This document shows positions 1 to 13,167 of a DNA stretch of 64,000 nt, piece by piece. Source of the DNA: Malurus cyaneus samueli (taxonomy: Eukaryota; Chordata; Aves; Passeriformes; Maluridae). The position numbers were made by a program, and so were the translations under genes. The DNA lies in NCBI GenBank assembly GCA_009741485.1, contig CM019227.1:13626669-13690668 (forward strand), read 5' to 3'. Every line of letters starts with the position of its first letter. Positions within the stretch are counted from its first letter, which is position 1. The notes under the pieces were generated by a model, which saw nothing but the letters and a program-made list of their open reading frames with translations, searched no databases and was not told where the DNA came from.

Positions 1-3000
1 GCATTTTTATCACAAAATTCAAGCTTAGTTCTCTGTAATTCTGTACTTTTTAACCCACTGTTTAGATAATAGGGAAATAAAAGACAGGGGGAGCACATGT
101 ACCATTAACATTGCCCTCTCGAGCAGTTATTTAAACGGGAAACAGTTAATTGAGCACTTTTTAATATTAAATAAGGCAGGTGGACTCTGAGGCTGGGTGT
201 GCCTTGGTTCAGGGATGTGCCTGCATGTTCCTTCTGCAGTATGGGGGCACACACATTGCTCTGGGGGTGGGAAGGGTTTATTCTGCTCATCTCAGCATTC
301 TGCACACTTCAGGATGAATAAATTAAAAAGGTCACTTCCCCAGCCATGGCCCCAAGCAAATCCATTCTTGCTTGTGGCAGATAAAGAAGGAGGTTACTGC
401 AATTTACTGCAAATGACAAATGCAGATCTTCCAACAGGAAAATCTCTTCAAATTTTCATGGTGCCACACAGGGGCAGCCTTTTTCTCCTCTTTGGCAGTT
501 CCTGTCCTGGAATCTTATTCCACCTCTGGTGGAGGTTTTCTCCAGCTTCCAGAAATGAATAGTAGTAAAGCAAAAGCCAGCTTTTAATTCAGATTTATTG
601 AATAATAAAACTTACTCCCTAACTCTTAATATGGTCAAAGAGCTGAAGAGAGAATTGAAAGCTACAGCTGCCATTTGTTTCTGTGTGTAAAGCCTCTCAC
701 ATTGGTTCCTGGTGATATGAACTGCAATCTCTGCAAGAACACGTTTTGCACAAAGGATGCTGAGGCAGCTTAACCTGCACACAGGGCTTGGCTCATCCAA
801 GAGCTGTTTGAATGGTTGGTGTTTATTGTTTGGTTCTGTTTTTTCTGAGCAAAAATATGGGAAAAAAACAAACAAACCTGCCAAAAATCAAGGTTATTTC
901 TAGACAGGATTGCTGTTTAAAAGCAATAAAGGGTTGTTTAAAAGCAATTACCTCGAGGGAAGTTGCAGTCATTATCAGTATTTTGATAATTCTTCTATAA
1001 AGAGCTGAATGTTTTTGATCTCCTTGCTCTGTGCTGGTATTGCAGGTGTGAAACTCCATATTTTGGTTACACTGAAACCAGGGGAACCTGCTTGGTGGAG
1101 TGACTGGGACTTGTAAATGCAAACCAACATTGCAGCCATCCTGACAATGCACCTCAGAGAGTGCCACAGTGCAACAAAAATAAGTGCTAACCCTGACTTC
1201 TGGTGTATCTGGAACCTCCATAGTCCAGAAGCCTTTAGCATCTTTCACCTGCCCTAGAAAAATCCATTCTTTTATTGATTCGTAGATCTATAAATAAAAA
1301 AGTGGAAATTTTTTTTCATAAATATCTCTTACATTAAGTGTTCCAACACTTTAAAAGGCTGAATTGTCACAAAGAAATTAGCAGGGAGCAGCCATTCATG
1401 CACCAGAGATAAAGAGGAGAGCCTTGTCCCCTTTTCAGGGCAGACAAGCAAACTAACTGATAAATACATTAGAAATTAATTGTGTAATTTATCATGTGGG
1501 AAGCAGGGCCTCCAAAGCAGGGTCTTGCACAGGTAAGGAGAGTTTAGCAGACCTTTAAATGGCACAGATGAAATGGCTGAGTGCCAAGGGGCAGGGAGGG
1601 CTCCCTTGCTGGGAAACCACAGCCTGAAAACCCATTTTCATCTGCTGCCCTTTATTGGCATCACTGCTCTGAAATGTGCACAGGAATAAACATTTCAAAT
1701 GTTTGAAATACAAATCTGCTTTGCAGTCCATCTCAGTCACTCAGAGCAATCTGAACAGGGATTTTTCCAGGAGGAGCAGAGGCTGGGGAGGACAGCTCAC
1801 ACCATGTCCAGTAACAGCAATGAAATCCTGCCTGGAGCTCCCACCAGAGCCCAGCTGAAGCTCCAGATCCCTCTGATTTTCTGGTATCTTTTCTACCTTT
1901 CAAGGGACACAGGGCCACGGCAAAGTACAACGAGGAGGTTCTCTCATTTCCCATATGGCAACTGGATGAGAGAAAAAAACAATTGCATTTTTGTGTGTCC
2001 TGAAGTGCTGACTTTGACATCTAAGAATGAACATGGTACAAGAAATAGAGCTAAGTATAAACAAATATCTATCCTTCTATCCTGAACCATGTGGAACATG
2101 GATCTGGAACCAACCAGACCTCATGAATACCAAAACAAATGGATAAGAGGGTAAAAAATTATATTCACTTCTCCAGAATGGTTCACAAGAGAAAAGTCCA
2201 CTGTATTTAGTGTTCATAGCATTTGTACTCTACATAATCGTGCATTCATCTTCAAAATATATGTATACTTGAAGTGATATATGATATATGATAACTTTGA
2301 AGTATCAAGTGGGATTAAATTGTGGGATTCATTTTAGAGTTTCTCACTTAATTTCCTTCTAAATATCTTTGTGGCCAATTAAGCAAAACTGGTGCATTTG
2401 CAACACTGTCTGATCTGTGTCAAATGCCCACCTAAGGAAAAGAAGATAGCACCCTAGAACTGCCTGCTTCTTCCTCACTTACAGAGGGAATCCTGCTTAG
2501 GGAAAATTAGCTGAGACAAATCCTTTTCCAGCTGACTGAGAGCACAGGATTCAGCAGAAGTCAATGAGCTATGCTCTCACTCATTAATTTTTTTTTAATA
2601 GATAGCAGGAAATAAGTATCACTGTGACAGCGAGCAAACGTATAGGCATTTTATTATGAAGGTTAATAATTACGCCTGCTTTAAATACATATCAAAATCA
2701 ATTAAACAAAATATTTACATGAGCAAGCAGAGATTAGCCCCCAACAGCACTATTAAATCTTGCATTTACAGGAAGAAAAGACAGCCCTGCACCTGTGAGC
2801 GTGGCTGCCTGCTCCCAGCAGGGCCACAGCCTCATTTATTTGTGAGCAGCATTCCCTGAGCAAGCAGGATGCCTCCAAGATGAAAGCTGCTCTACAGGTA
2901 CAAGGTGACATTATTGCAACATTTATCTTCTGCTGAAATTTGAGCCCTAATTATCCTTTAAATTGCACAGCATCCAGAGGCACAACCACAGCTGGCATGA

Positions 3001-3997
3001 GTTATTTGCAGAGTTGTATGGTGGCTGTATATTACGAGACATCATCCAAGCTGCAGAGCAACGGGCTGGGAATGAAGAAATCCTCTATCATCTTGTGCCA
3101 CTCTAATTTGTCACCTGAACGACAGAGCTGTGCTCCATTGTCCTGGGAAGTGAGCAGGACTTTAAAGATTATATTTTTCTAGTTGCAGTAACAGCAGGAG
3201 TGTTTTGCAGAGTGTAACTCCTTATTCACAGCCACACACTGTCTACTATTACTGCTTTTGTTACATAAAGTGTAAACTTTAACACTCTGCTGAAGGCCCA
3301 ATTTTCATAATTCAGTACAAGATTTACAAGTCCAAGACCAGCAGACATTAAAAAATACCCTGCACAAAATCTCTCTGCGACCCAAAATAGATATTACTGA
3401 TTTTATCACACCGTTAAATTAGCACCACAAAGTTTTATAGCCTCTCCCAGTGACATTTTAAAATATTTTTTAGTAGTATGGTAAATAATTGAAAGCTGTG
3501 CTTATTATATGGCTTTTTACAGTGTTTTTATCATTGCAGTGATTTACCATTTAAAGCTTTACAGCAGCAATGAACAGAGCAGAGTCAGTCCCATGGTACC
3601 CACAATATTTACTGAATAACCCAGCCCCTGGCTCAGCTGGACAGCAGCATTTAAACTGGGATGAGAGATTTGTAAGGAATAGAAAACCCAGGTTCAGAAG
3701 GGTCAATTTTATATCGTGCAAGTAAATAAAAATTGCTGCTCTGTGTTTTTCTGCAGTTTATGCACGTCTATAAACAGGGCTCCCTGTGCCTCAAGTTTCA
3801 GCGCTGCTCCTCTGCAAAGTTACAAACACTTCTGTAAACTTTGGCTTATTTGGGGTTCAAATCCCTTTGCATTCCCTTCTTCCAGAAGGTATCAGTGCCC
3901 TCAGCCTGCACAGCATCCTCCCCTCAGCATCTCCGACACACTCTGCCAGCTTTCCTGGCTCTGCTTTCCACGGGGCAGAAAGATTTCCAGAAATTAA
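1..3997. other. Unique noncoding sequence
   Basis: No gene can be supported here. Open frames in all six directions are short, overlap one another and show no recognisable domain or consistent reading direction. The stretch is mixed in composition with AT-rich blocks around 2,090-2,400 and 3,230-3,560, few CpG dinucleotides and no clear interspersed repeat. The AT-rich blocks look like ordinary single-copy DNA and could hold conserved noncoding elements, but conservation cannot be judged from one sequence. Confidence 0.7.
914..948. repeat. Short direct repeat, 14 bp x 2, period 21
   Basis: The 14-mer TGTTTAAAAGCAAT occurs at 914-927 and again exactly at 935-948. The first copy is also part of a small hairpin, with ATTGCT at 909-914 pairing with AGCAAT at 922-927. 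It looks like a local slippage duplication; no function is evident. Confidence 0.75.
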
Positions 3998-4245
3998 CTT
4001 TTTTTTTCCCTTCTTTTTTTTCTTTTTTTTTTCTCTTCTTTTTTTTTCCTCTTCTTTTTTTCCTTTCTTTTTTTCTTCTTTTTTCTTCCCTTTTTTTTTT
4101 TCCTTTTTTTCTCTTTTTTTTTTCTTTTTTTTTTCTTATTTTTTTTTATTTTTTTTTTCATTTTTTCTCTTTTTTTTTCTTTCTTTTTTTCTCTTTTTTT
4201 TTTCTTTCTTTTTTTTTTTTTTTTTTTTCTTTTTTTTTTCTTTTT
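3998..4245. repeat. Long polypyrimidine (T-rich, C-interrupted) tract
   Basis: The plus strand is almost purely T with single or double C interruptions for about 248 bases. Only three purines break it, A at 4138, 4148 and 4160, leaving a pure pyrimidine run of about 140 bases (3,998-4,137) and another of about 85 (4,161-4,245). Long homopurine-homopyrimidine tracts can form intramolecular triplex (H-DNA) and tend to stall polymerases, so the exact length is unreliable in any assembly. Phe/Ser-rich frames on the plus strand and Lys/Arg-rich frames on the minus strand are composition artefacts. Confidence 0.95.
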
Positions 4246-7200
4246 GGAAAACACAATAGTCCCGCTCGTGAACCAGCACTTTCTGATAGCTGAATTTGTA
4301 GAAGAGAAGCATTTTCCTTTCTCCTCGCTGGAGGCTGTCCCGTGTCCTGCTCTCACTCTGCAGAGGCACCCAAGAGAGCCATAAAACAGTTTAACTGTAT
4401 GACCCAGCAGCTTTGTAGAGGGCTCTCAATGGCCTCCTACACCCCAAACACCAGAAGGGACATTTTAAATGCCATCCTGGGTGCTGCTCTGGCCGCTGCC
4501 CTGCCCCAGCATTGGTTACCTGTGCTCATAGCAGAGGGTCCCTGCCTGCAGCACCCAGGAGGTGTCAGTGCCCCCGGCCTTCCCTAAACCCGCCCTTGCT
4601 GTGGTTTTTCTCTCTCAAAAACAACCTTTGGGGACAAATTCTCTGTTTTTAGAGCTTACACCATTGTCCTGTGGCAGGCTGCCCTGCTGCCCTTGTGTGG
4701 GACCCTAAAGCTCCACACCAGCCCTGGTGCAGCTCTCCAAGCTTCCAGATTCCTTCAAACTCCTCACTCATCCTTTCCAAGAATTGATGCCAATCTGGGA
4801 CTCTGCTACAGATTCCAGCTCTGTCCCCAAGGTCTCCCACTTCCAGGGGCTCACACCTTGGAAATCTCAGCTCTGGCTTTGGCTGTGCCATTCCGCACAC
4901 ACAGAGCACCAGAATAAATCCCAGTTCTCACTGCAGCACCAGCACGTGGGCTGGGACATTTCTTACTGCATCGTGAGGTTTGAATTCCCAATTGAAAAAA
5001 AAAAAAAAGTTGAGCACAGATTTAGTTTGGCATGCTTGTGCTCAGAACGCAGAGGATTGAGCTAATATTAAAAAAAAAAAAAAAAAAGAAGTTTAGAGGC
5101 CTTTAAGAATTCAGCTCCCATTACTTTTCTGACTTCCAGACAAAAGCAACAGCTTTTGACATCTTTGAAAAATTCAAAAATCTGTAATTATTGCTCATCA
5201 GATGGTGGCTGGCAGCCACCATGACTTTGCATGATCATCTGAATTTAAGATTGTATAATTTGATTTTCCACCCAGAGGTATACCACCAAATTGAACGTGT
5301 TAATAGACACACCAAATGCCTAATAGCAATCCCATCTGGTTTTATAGATGAATAGATGACACTGACAACCTAACGTTGCAAATGCTTAGAGTAAATGAAA
5401 TATGAAATGCAAACCATAATTTTAGATTTTTGTATCTAGATATATCCTTTTCATTTAGGTTTAAAAAGATCAGGCAGGAATATAGCATCCCCATCTTGCA
5501 GAGAGAGAAAAATTTAATATTTCAGAAATGCTACATGTAAAAAAAAATTACCATTAAAAAGCCCAGACTAAATGCCATTAATTTTTATAGTAGGGTTTTC
5601 TTATTTGGCAGTTTTCTCTCTGTAACTGTGTAACCAGTGGGATTTGGAAGACCCTGGCTGGAGAAAATGGCATGTTCTTTTTATTTATGGTAAGAATTTC
5701 TGAAAAGAAGGATCATACAATCAGCTTTATGACTTTCTCCACTGCTTCTGAAAACCACTGCCATAGGCAATTCTGTCAAAATCGGGATTTTTTGGTTTCT
5801 GAGAAAATAAAGAGCTGTTCCCTTCAGATTGAACGATTTGACTTGTGTTATAAACCCTCAGAGTTTTACATATCCAGGAGTTTGAGTGAAAGCCTGGCAA
5901 ATACAGGTTCAGCAAGCCCAGTCCCACCCCAATATCATAATAACAAACTCTGCTTGATGACACAGATCAAGGTGCTCATCTTCCTCAGATTTGGAGAGGA
6001 ACTTTTCTCTTTTTTTTCAGATTATACAGGAAAGCAAAGGAAAACATCAATTGTTCTAAAATGTAAATTATTCTCCTTCCTCTATGATTGTCCACTTAGA
6101 TTGTCGACAAGGATTAGTTAAATCCTACATTCAAGCAAAGAGGAAAGGATTAATCCAGGAATAGAATTCCAAATTCTTAATTTCACTGTTCAGTACTTCT
6201 TCCACATCCTCCCTTCATCCCTCCACCACTGTACTCAGCTATTTATCCCATCCTCTTTGCCCTCTACCTCTCCTAAGTTCCATTTCCATCCAAGGGAACA
6301 TCCCCCTGCCCCGCTGACAGCCCCAGCCCCTCCTCACATGAGCACCAAGGTCTCAGGAAGGAAATATCAGCCCATGGCAGAGTCACTCCTTATCCTCCAA
6401 ATGACAGACAGAGCTCTCAGCCAGCACATTTCACATTCCTAAAGTTCTTCACAGCCAAGTATTTGTGAGTTTTTTCTGCTGTCCTCATTTTAGGGTAAAA
6501 GGATAAATTGAGATTTACTATTACTTGTTTACAGGAAAAAAGATAACTCAAATGTATAAAAGATTAAATAATTTTATTTCCTTAAGGTGAAATTCTAGGG
6601 CCAGCAAAAGTTCATGGCAACTTTTAAGTCTTTCTTGAAAGCATTAAACAAGTTGAAGTGTTTTATGTCTACTTTTTGAAGAGGGAAAATTCTTTCCCTC
6701 AGCATTTAATCATCTCTATGAGGAGGAAAAACTATTTACTGAAGAGCACTGAGATCACCATTACAGAGCCCAAGACAGTGTAAACAGGACCGTTTACAAA
6801 GCACGGAGGTGATCCTACTCAGATCTGTGCTGGAAGAACCAGGGGAATGTGCAGAGTCACTGGGGCTGATGCTGAGTGCCAGCCTGGCCACGGGCACTGA
6901 GCTGAGCTGGCCACCACAGCAGCCTCGCTGGCCACCCCTGCTGAGCCCCTCCAATCCCTCACTGAGAGTCAATCCCACTCCAACATGGAAATTAAAGACA
7001 GATGCTTCATTTTGTTCTGCTAGAGCTACCCAGGTTTATTCTTTAAAGAGACCTCTGAAGAGCCACTGACTTCTCCAAATTCCTCCTTCTGCAGAAAAAT
7101 CAAGGCTTTGTCACAGTTACACCAGGCAGACAGGCGTCAGGAGCTTCTCGAGCATCTCCAATAAATGACACAAAACTGCCTTTGTGTCCCCTAATGAGAA

Positions 7201-7267
7201 GGAGATTATACATGCAGCAGCTTTTTTAGGGAAGGAAAATGTGGTGGGCCAGGATATGTACAAGGCA
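4246..7267. other. Unique noncoding sequence
   Basis: No supportable gene. The sequence is moderately GC-rich from about 4,260 to 4,930, then AT-rich. Two poly(A) runs lie at 4,995 and 5,070. No coding frame has a recognisable domain, and no splice-site plus frame combination stands out. Confidence 0.7.
4995..5087. repeat. Two poly(A) runs (A14 and A18)
   Basis: An uninterrupted A14 at 4,995-5,008 and an A18 at 5,070-5,087 lie about 60 bases apart on the plus strand. They could be simple mononucleotide microsatellites or old retroposon tails. I see no recognisable retroposed body upstream of either, so the simple-repeat reading is preferred. Confidence 0.8.
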
Positions 7268-7387
7268 GACATTAGCTTGTGAATAAAACCAACATTAAAG
7301 TTGCTCAGACATTAGTTTGTGGATAAAACCAACATTAAAGTTGCTCAGACATTAGTTTGTGAATAAAACCAACATTAAAGTTGCTCA
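7268..7387. repeat. Tandem repeat, three units of 40 bp
   Basis: Three head-to-tail 40 bp units occupy 7,268-7,307, 7,308-7,347 and 7,348-7,387. Each starts GACATTAG and ends AAAGTTGCTCA. The units differ at only two positions (C/T in the ninth base, A/G in the fifteenth), so the expansion is young. It is AT-rich, has no coding meaning, and is a candidate length polymorphism. Confidence 0.95.
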
Positions 7388-10300
7388 GAAGTGCGTTAGG
7401 ACCAACCTTCACACCTTGGCTAATGCAGAGAGCTGGGCAAGTTTTTTTTTCACGAGAAATAGCAGCAGAAGGAAAGATAATAAGGCCACCAGATACAAAC
7501 TCAATCTCCCACATTGTCACCCATCTGTATGTTATTGTGTGATTTCATTTGATTTGAAATTTAGGCAGACAGAAGCTCGCTAGGACAGCTGGCAGTGCAA
7601 ATAACCTTTTTCTTCCCCTTTTTTTTTCATCTTCTCAGAGAGACTGAATTCTGCCTGCTGAAAAAATGCATATATTCATTTCGTATAAAACACTTCATTA
7701 CTGTGTTACCTTTGGAGTGGCCTAATGTTCCATTTTTATTTCTTTGTACTCAAATTGCCTTGTCTTCACAAAACTGGAGCCACTCTTCCTTTCAAAAGGC
7801 ACTGCCTGTATTTGTGATGTAAGACAAATTAAAGCAGCCTGGATTTATTGAGACATGCCCTTTCTTCACCTTGCTTGATGAGCTAGGCTGATCCAATGAG
7901 ACGCTGACTTTCCAGTTGTATCTCTGGGAATTAGGACAACAAATATTCTGTGGATTGTATATCCCTGACAAAGCCTACATTCCAAAGAATACAGAATACC
8001 AAAAATGGCAATAACAAGCTAAGGTAAAGAAAATTTTAAGCTATTTAGTCCTACAAGATTACATTAGTGTAACACTGAGAGCTCAGTGCACTGAGCCCAG
8101 GAATGTCCTGCTGCTGCCAGGGCTGCAGTGTGACAGCAGAGTGGACAGCAAAACAAACAAAACCAATCAAACCCACAGTGCAGCAGGCACCCTCCATTCT
8201 TGCAATAAAACTATCTGCTAACACAGACAAATTCTCCATATTACACAGGAGCACCGAGCAGTTGAGATCAAAGGTGGGTTTATCATCATCATTTCCAAAA
8301 GCAGCAGCTTCAGAGGGGCTGACAAGAGTTTCACAAAACTCACAAAACATCCCCACGTGTTCCTTGGGGCTGAGGTAAAGCACATCACGAGGAGTGCTGT
8401 CTCAATTTTCATCCATTTTTGGATCCCAGCGTTTTAAACCACTGAAAGACACAGATGAAGTAGAGGGCACTCAAAAAAGGTAGAAAAAAACAAAACATCC
8501 CCTCCATCTGTGTGAGGAGAAACGCTCAGGAAGATTCCTCTGAGCTCCTTTGCAACAGGCAGTCATGCATATTTACCTCTTGGTCTTGCACAAATGCAGA
8601 AAAGAGTTTTGGAGCTCCCAAGGTTAATAATACGATGACAAGTAGAGAAAAAAAAATAAGAAAAAAAAAAACAACAAAACTGTCTTCTGGTTTCTACATT
8701 TCTTTAATTAACTCAAATTTCTGTCACACTGTTCCGACTAATAAATTAATAAATCTTGCAATGAGTGGATTTCTCAGCAGTGGCACCATCAGCTGCTGCC
8801 CTGTGTTACACCCTGTTATTGCTGCTGCAGCCACAGCTTGTGCAATCCTCTGCCCAAGAGCAGAACACCCCCCCAGAGCTGGGATACCTTTTCCAAGAGA
8901 TTCACCTCTTCAAAACTTCCCTGCTCCTGTTCTTCCTTCACATTTCAGTGAGTAGAGGTCCCAAAGTACTGAGCATTTTTGCCTGTGATTACTCCCAGTA
9001 CTTCTTCACTGCCTTTGGGTGGAAAAGTTGCCCACAACTCTGCTGTGTTTGATTATTAGTGCATGGATAGATCTGCTCTAACTCTGCTGAATATCTTGTG
9101 AACTTTGTCTTTCTTTTGCAATCTAAATTTGATTTCTCATGGGATTAAGTGCATTTCACCCTCTATTTTTATTTATACCTTGCTTTCTCAAGCTTTCCTT
9201 AGGACGGGACTTGCAGAATTGCTTCTCACCCATCCAACCCTTGTTTTTTTGGCCATTCTCAGGCTCTGCTAAAAATTACATTTATGTGAGGAAGTTTGCT
9301 GCTACATTCTATGGCATTACCATGCCAGATAGAGAATGCCCATATTCCATATGGCTCACTGCTGAGCGTTTGTTTGTTTGCAGGTTTGTTTTGGATTTGA
9401 GAGGAGCTGCAGCAGGGCTTTGCACAAACCCAGCTGAATATCTGCAGTGACAGATAGTGAGACCTGGGATGTGTGCAGGAATTACAGCTGCCACTGTCAC
9501 CCCACAAGCCAGCGAGGAAACATCCCCTGAAATGCTGGCTGAGAACTGCAGCAGGTCAGGGAACAAAAAAGGTTAGATCATAAACTAACAGAACTCCCTG
9601 AAAAATAAAAATTGCATTCGTCTTCCCCTGACCTTAAGATGTGAGATGCTTGAGAATGCGAAACTCCAATCTCTGGGAGTAGATAAAATGTTCTGATGAA
9701 CAGTATGTGCTCAGCCTCCTGCCAGATGGGATTACTTTTTTTCTCCTCTGTTTAAACTACATGTGCAACCTCTGCAGCCTCACTGTTTGCAGAGGGATTT
9801 AAAAAAATACTTTATTCTAAAAAAGCTGTGTCTGTTTCAGAGGTTCTTGAAATTCAGATGCAGCTACACCACAAAATCTTCACCTGGTGTAAAGTAACTA
9901 CCTGAGAATTCACTCTCTGTTTTTTAGCAACTGAGAATATCACTGGATCAAGGAAATGATCCCTTCTAAGAAACCAGAACTTTGGAAGAATTTCTCTGCT
10001 TGTTGTCCCATTTCTTCTGAGAGTGGCACCACACATAATCAAATCTTAAAATTGTGTGGCAAATGCAGTGGCTATGAAAGTTTGGACCAATGAACACCAC
10101 CAGATTGCAACACTACTCATAATCTCCATTTTCCTGTAAGCCCTGTACAGAAACCTTGAACAGTGACAGTGGTTGTGTGCATTTTATTAATGACACCGTT
10201 CTGGGGATCAGCCACCACCCTGTGACCCTCTTCAGTACTGGGAGAGGATACTGCTCTTCCATTAGCTCAGTATGTTACAGAAGACACGAGCTTTAAACTG

Positions 10301-12993
10301 ATATTTACATTCTGCAGCTTCTTAGCAGTCAAATCCTTTCACCAGAAAGGTCTCAACTGGGAAATTCAATAAACATGGGGAGTTATGGCTTCAGTGGGCC
10401 CGAAGCAGCAGTGGAGGAGATTCCTGATGTGCTTGATGTATTGCACCCCACTGGTGCTGGAGCCATCCGACTGGAAAGCCATAAAATAACTTAAAATAGA
10501 GTGCTGGAGCAGGAATGATTCAGTCATTAACACCACACTCAGCCACTAAATCTCTCCTCTCAAACACAGCAGAGCCAGCACATCCAGAGCTCTGTGTGTG
10601 TGCAGACCTGGCAGCCCCACAGATTCTGTTTCAGGGGTTTGGTACCCGTGCCACTGATGCCATAAACCACAGGGATTTCCCCCAGCTTTACCCAGGATGT
10701 GAAATTACTGAATTATTATTTTGCTACCAGCACCACTGGCTGGTTTGTGTGAGGAACCTCTACACCCAGATGTAGGTTCCAGGAAAGGCACTTTTAGTAT
10801 CTTTATGGTACAAAATAACCTCAGGTTTGTCTTAACATTTGATGGGAACTCCTGAGTGCCCTGAACCAGAGCTGTGGCACAGCTGAGCTGGTGCAGAGCA
10901 CAGAGCCCTTCCCCATGGGATCACTGGACCCTGCACCCCTCTACAGGGAATGCAGCAATGAAGGAATTCATTGCCATGAAGAAGTGTCAGTTTACTGAGA
11001 TGAGAATAAGGGCCCTGAAGAAATAAAAAAAAAAACCTATTTATCATCACTTTGCAGTTACTGTGCTATTTTGTTCTAATGCAGAGGTTTGCAAAATAGT
11101 AAATAAATCAGAATGAGAAATTGCTGTGAAGATGATGCAAGGACAATGAAAAACTGAGCCCAAGCCTAAGGGGGAGAGACTTAAGGAAAGCTATGAAGCA
11201 CTGAAGGAACGAGGAAAATTGGAGGAGTAGAGTGTCCATGTAGGAGCCACAGGAATAAAGGAGGTTTTATAGCAGGAGAGCCAGACCTCTGAGCCTCTCA
11301 CAATCCTTCATTTCATACAGTTTTGTTTATTATAGCATCTTTCTTTCCTAAGGCTGGAGCTTAAGACTTTGATTTATATTTCAGAACTAATTTTTTTCCC
11401 CTGACCTTGAAGCACAGGGGAAAAAAAAAAACCAAAAACCCTGAAAAGATTTTTCAAAACAACTGCGGGGAAAGCTGTAATGCAGCCTTTGCTTACCTCC
11501 TCCAGGCCTGGAGGTGTTTCCGGCTCCAAAGGCAGCACAAACATGAGATGTTCCAGGCCCTGCCACTCTGGTTGGTGTGAGACACTGCTCTGGGTGGTTG
11601 AGAAAAAAGTGTCGGTGCAGCATCAAAAACCTACACAGGGTGAGCACAGGAATCCAAAACGGCCTGTGCAGGCACCAAAAAACTACAAGGGAAGTTGTCG
11701 TATTGAGGCAACCTGACTTTTTTTGTCCCCTCAAAATAATCCCAAGGCTTGTGCTGATTGTGAGGACGGGGGTATTAAAAGAAAGGGTCTGAACTGAGAG
11801 CTGCAAGTGTGTGAGAGATTTCCAGCAGGTTCCTCCCAAATGCTGGATCGAACCCTTGGGCTAAAGGACACCTGGAACATCCATCCCCACACCAAACCCA
11901 CTGTGCAAACCACAGCAGCAGAATCTTCACTGATTTAGAAGCTGGATGGGTTAAAGGAATAATGACAGGGAAGCAGCACGGGGCTGGTGTTTGTGCCATC
12001 ACTCCGGGTATTTCACACCAGAGTTTCACACCCATCCCACCAAGCCTCAGGGACAAAGAGCTCAACCAGTGGAGGGAGTTAATCAGCGAGCAGAGACAGG
12101 CATCTCTGGAGGGCAATTCAGCCCATTCTAGAACCAATCACCCTGATATTTGTATGGGAGCACAGGTGAAGGGTGCTCCAGCTTCCCACGCTGCAGTGAA
12201 GTGTCTGAAGCTCCTGGGAACAAATCTTGCCTAAGAGTCTCTAAAAGACCCTTAATGGTTACTGGAAGTAATCATAGATTTCAATGAGTACGGGTCATGA
12301 TTTAACTTCACCCTATTTTCGTAATAAAAAAGTCAAGTGCAGCTCTAAGTACTTAAGAAGAGAAAAAAAAGCCACAGCTGAGAATTTTTTCAAGATTGCT
12401 ATCTCTTCCAGTTTATCAGAGTGAAAGCTTGTGATACTCCCAGTGCTGTTTTCAGAATTCTCCCTCTTAAACACCAATCCAAGATCTGAAGATCCACTCT
12501 AAAAGACAATAGTCTGCCAAAAAAGAAATTAAATGGTAGTTTTAATTTCTGGCAGGAGAACCTGTACTTTTTTTTTCCCCCTCCAAGTTTAATGTCAATG
12601 AAAGAGATGAAATCACATTCCCTTTCACAAGCAATCAAACATGATTTCTTTTTCTTTTATGCCTTTTGTCAGCAGTGCCGACTTTTCTGAGTTCCTGTTA
12701 AACGCAGTCATTGTAAACAGAGCTCAAAGCCGTCCGCTCCCATTATCTCACTGCACCGTAAATTGCCTCGATAGTGGAATAACAGCAACAAGACTGCAGT
12801 GCTCCTGCTCACAATCCCTGCCCTGACTGGAGTGGACACAAAGCCCAGAGCAGGCTTTGGCCACAGCCAAGGTGTCATGATCTGCTAATACAAGAGGAAG
12901 TGGTGATGGTTCGTTAATTGAATCTCAGAGTGCAAAAGAAACAGGGACAAGTATTTTTTGGTTTCAATCAAAATTATAAGCACTTATATTGAG
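7388..12993. other. Unique noncoding sequence
   Basis: No supportable gene, RNA gene or clear interspersed repeat. Small A-rich simple sequence occurs around 8,647-8,677. Sequence either side of 12,640 has low CpG content. Frames of 60-150 codons on both strands are no longer than expected by chance in this amount of DNA and match no family I recognise. Confidence 0.65.
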
Positions 12994-13017
12994 TGCTAAC
13001 AACACGATTTATGCCAT

Positions 13018-13056
13018 AGAAGAGGGAGAAAGGGAGAAAGAGAGAGAGAGAGAGAG
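13018..13056. repeat. Purine microsatellite (GA-rich) inside the LTR
   Basis: A 39-base uninterrupted purine run on the plus strand ends in about nine GA units (13,039-13,056). It lies in the downstream (R/U5-like) part of the probable minus-strand LTR, where it reads as a CT-rich tract just before the poly(A)-signal-like hexamer. Confidence 0.9.
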
Positions 13057-13159
13057 TTGGGTTATAGCTACCGATGGCACAGATTAAATCCTCGTTGTCC
13101 GATCCAATAGATCTGTCTTTGTCCGTGGGGAGACCTCTAGGGGTCTTTTCAGAAAGTCT

Positions 13160-13167
13160 CTTTATAG
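13160..13167 (-). promoter_or_regulatory. TATA-like box of the probable LTR
   Basis: The minus strand reads CTATAAAG about 165 bases before the proposed LTR 3' end. That spacing suits an LTR core promoter followed by R and U5. Activity today is unknown. Confidence 0.4.

Noticed and set aside
3786..4369. Phe/Ser-rich (plus) and Lys/Arg-rich (minus) open frames across the polypyrimidine tract
   Set aside because: They are translations of T/C or A/G simple sequence, open in several frames at once, with no domain.
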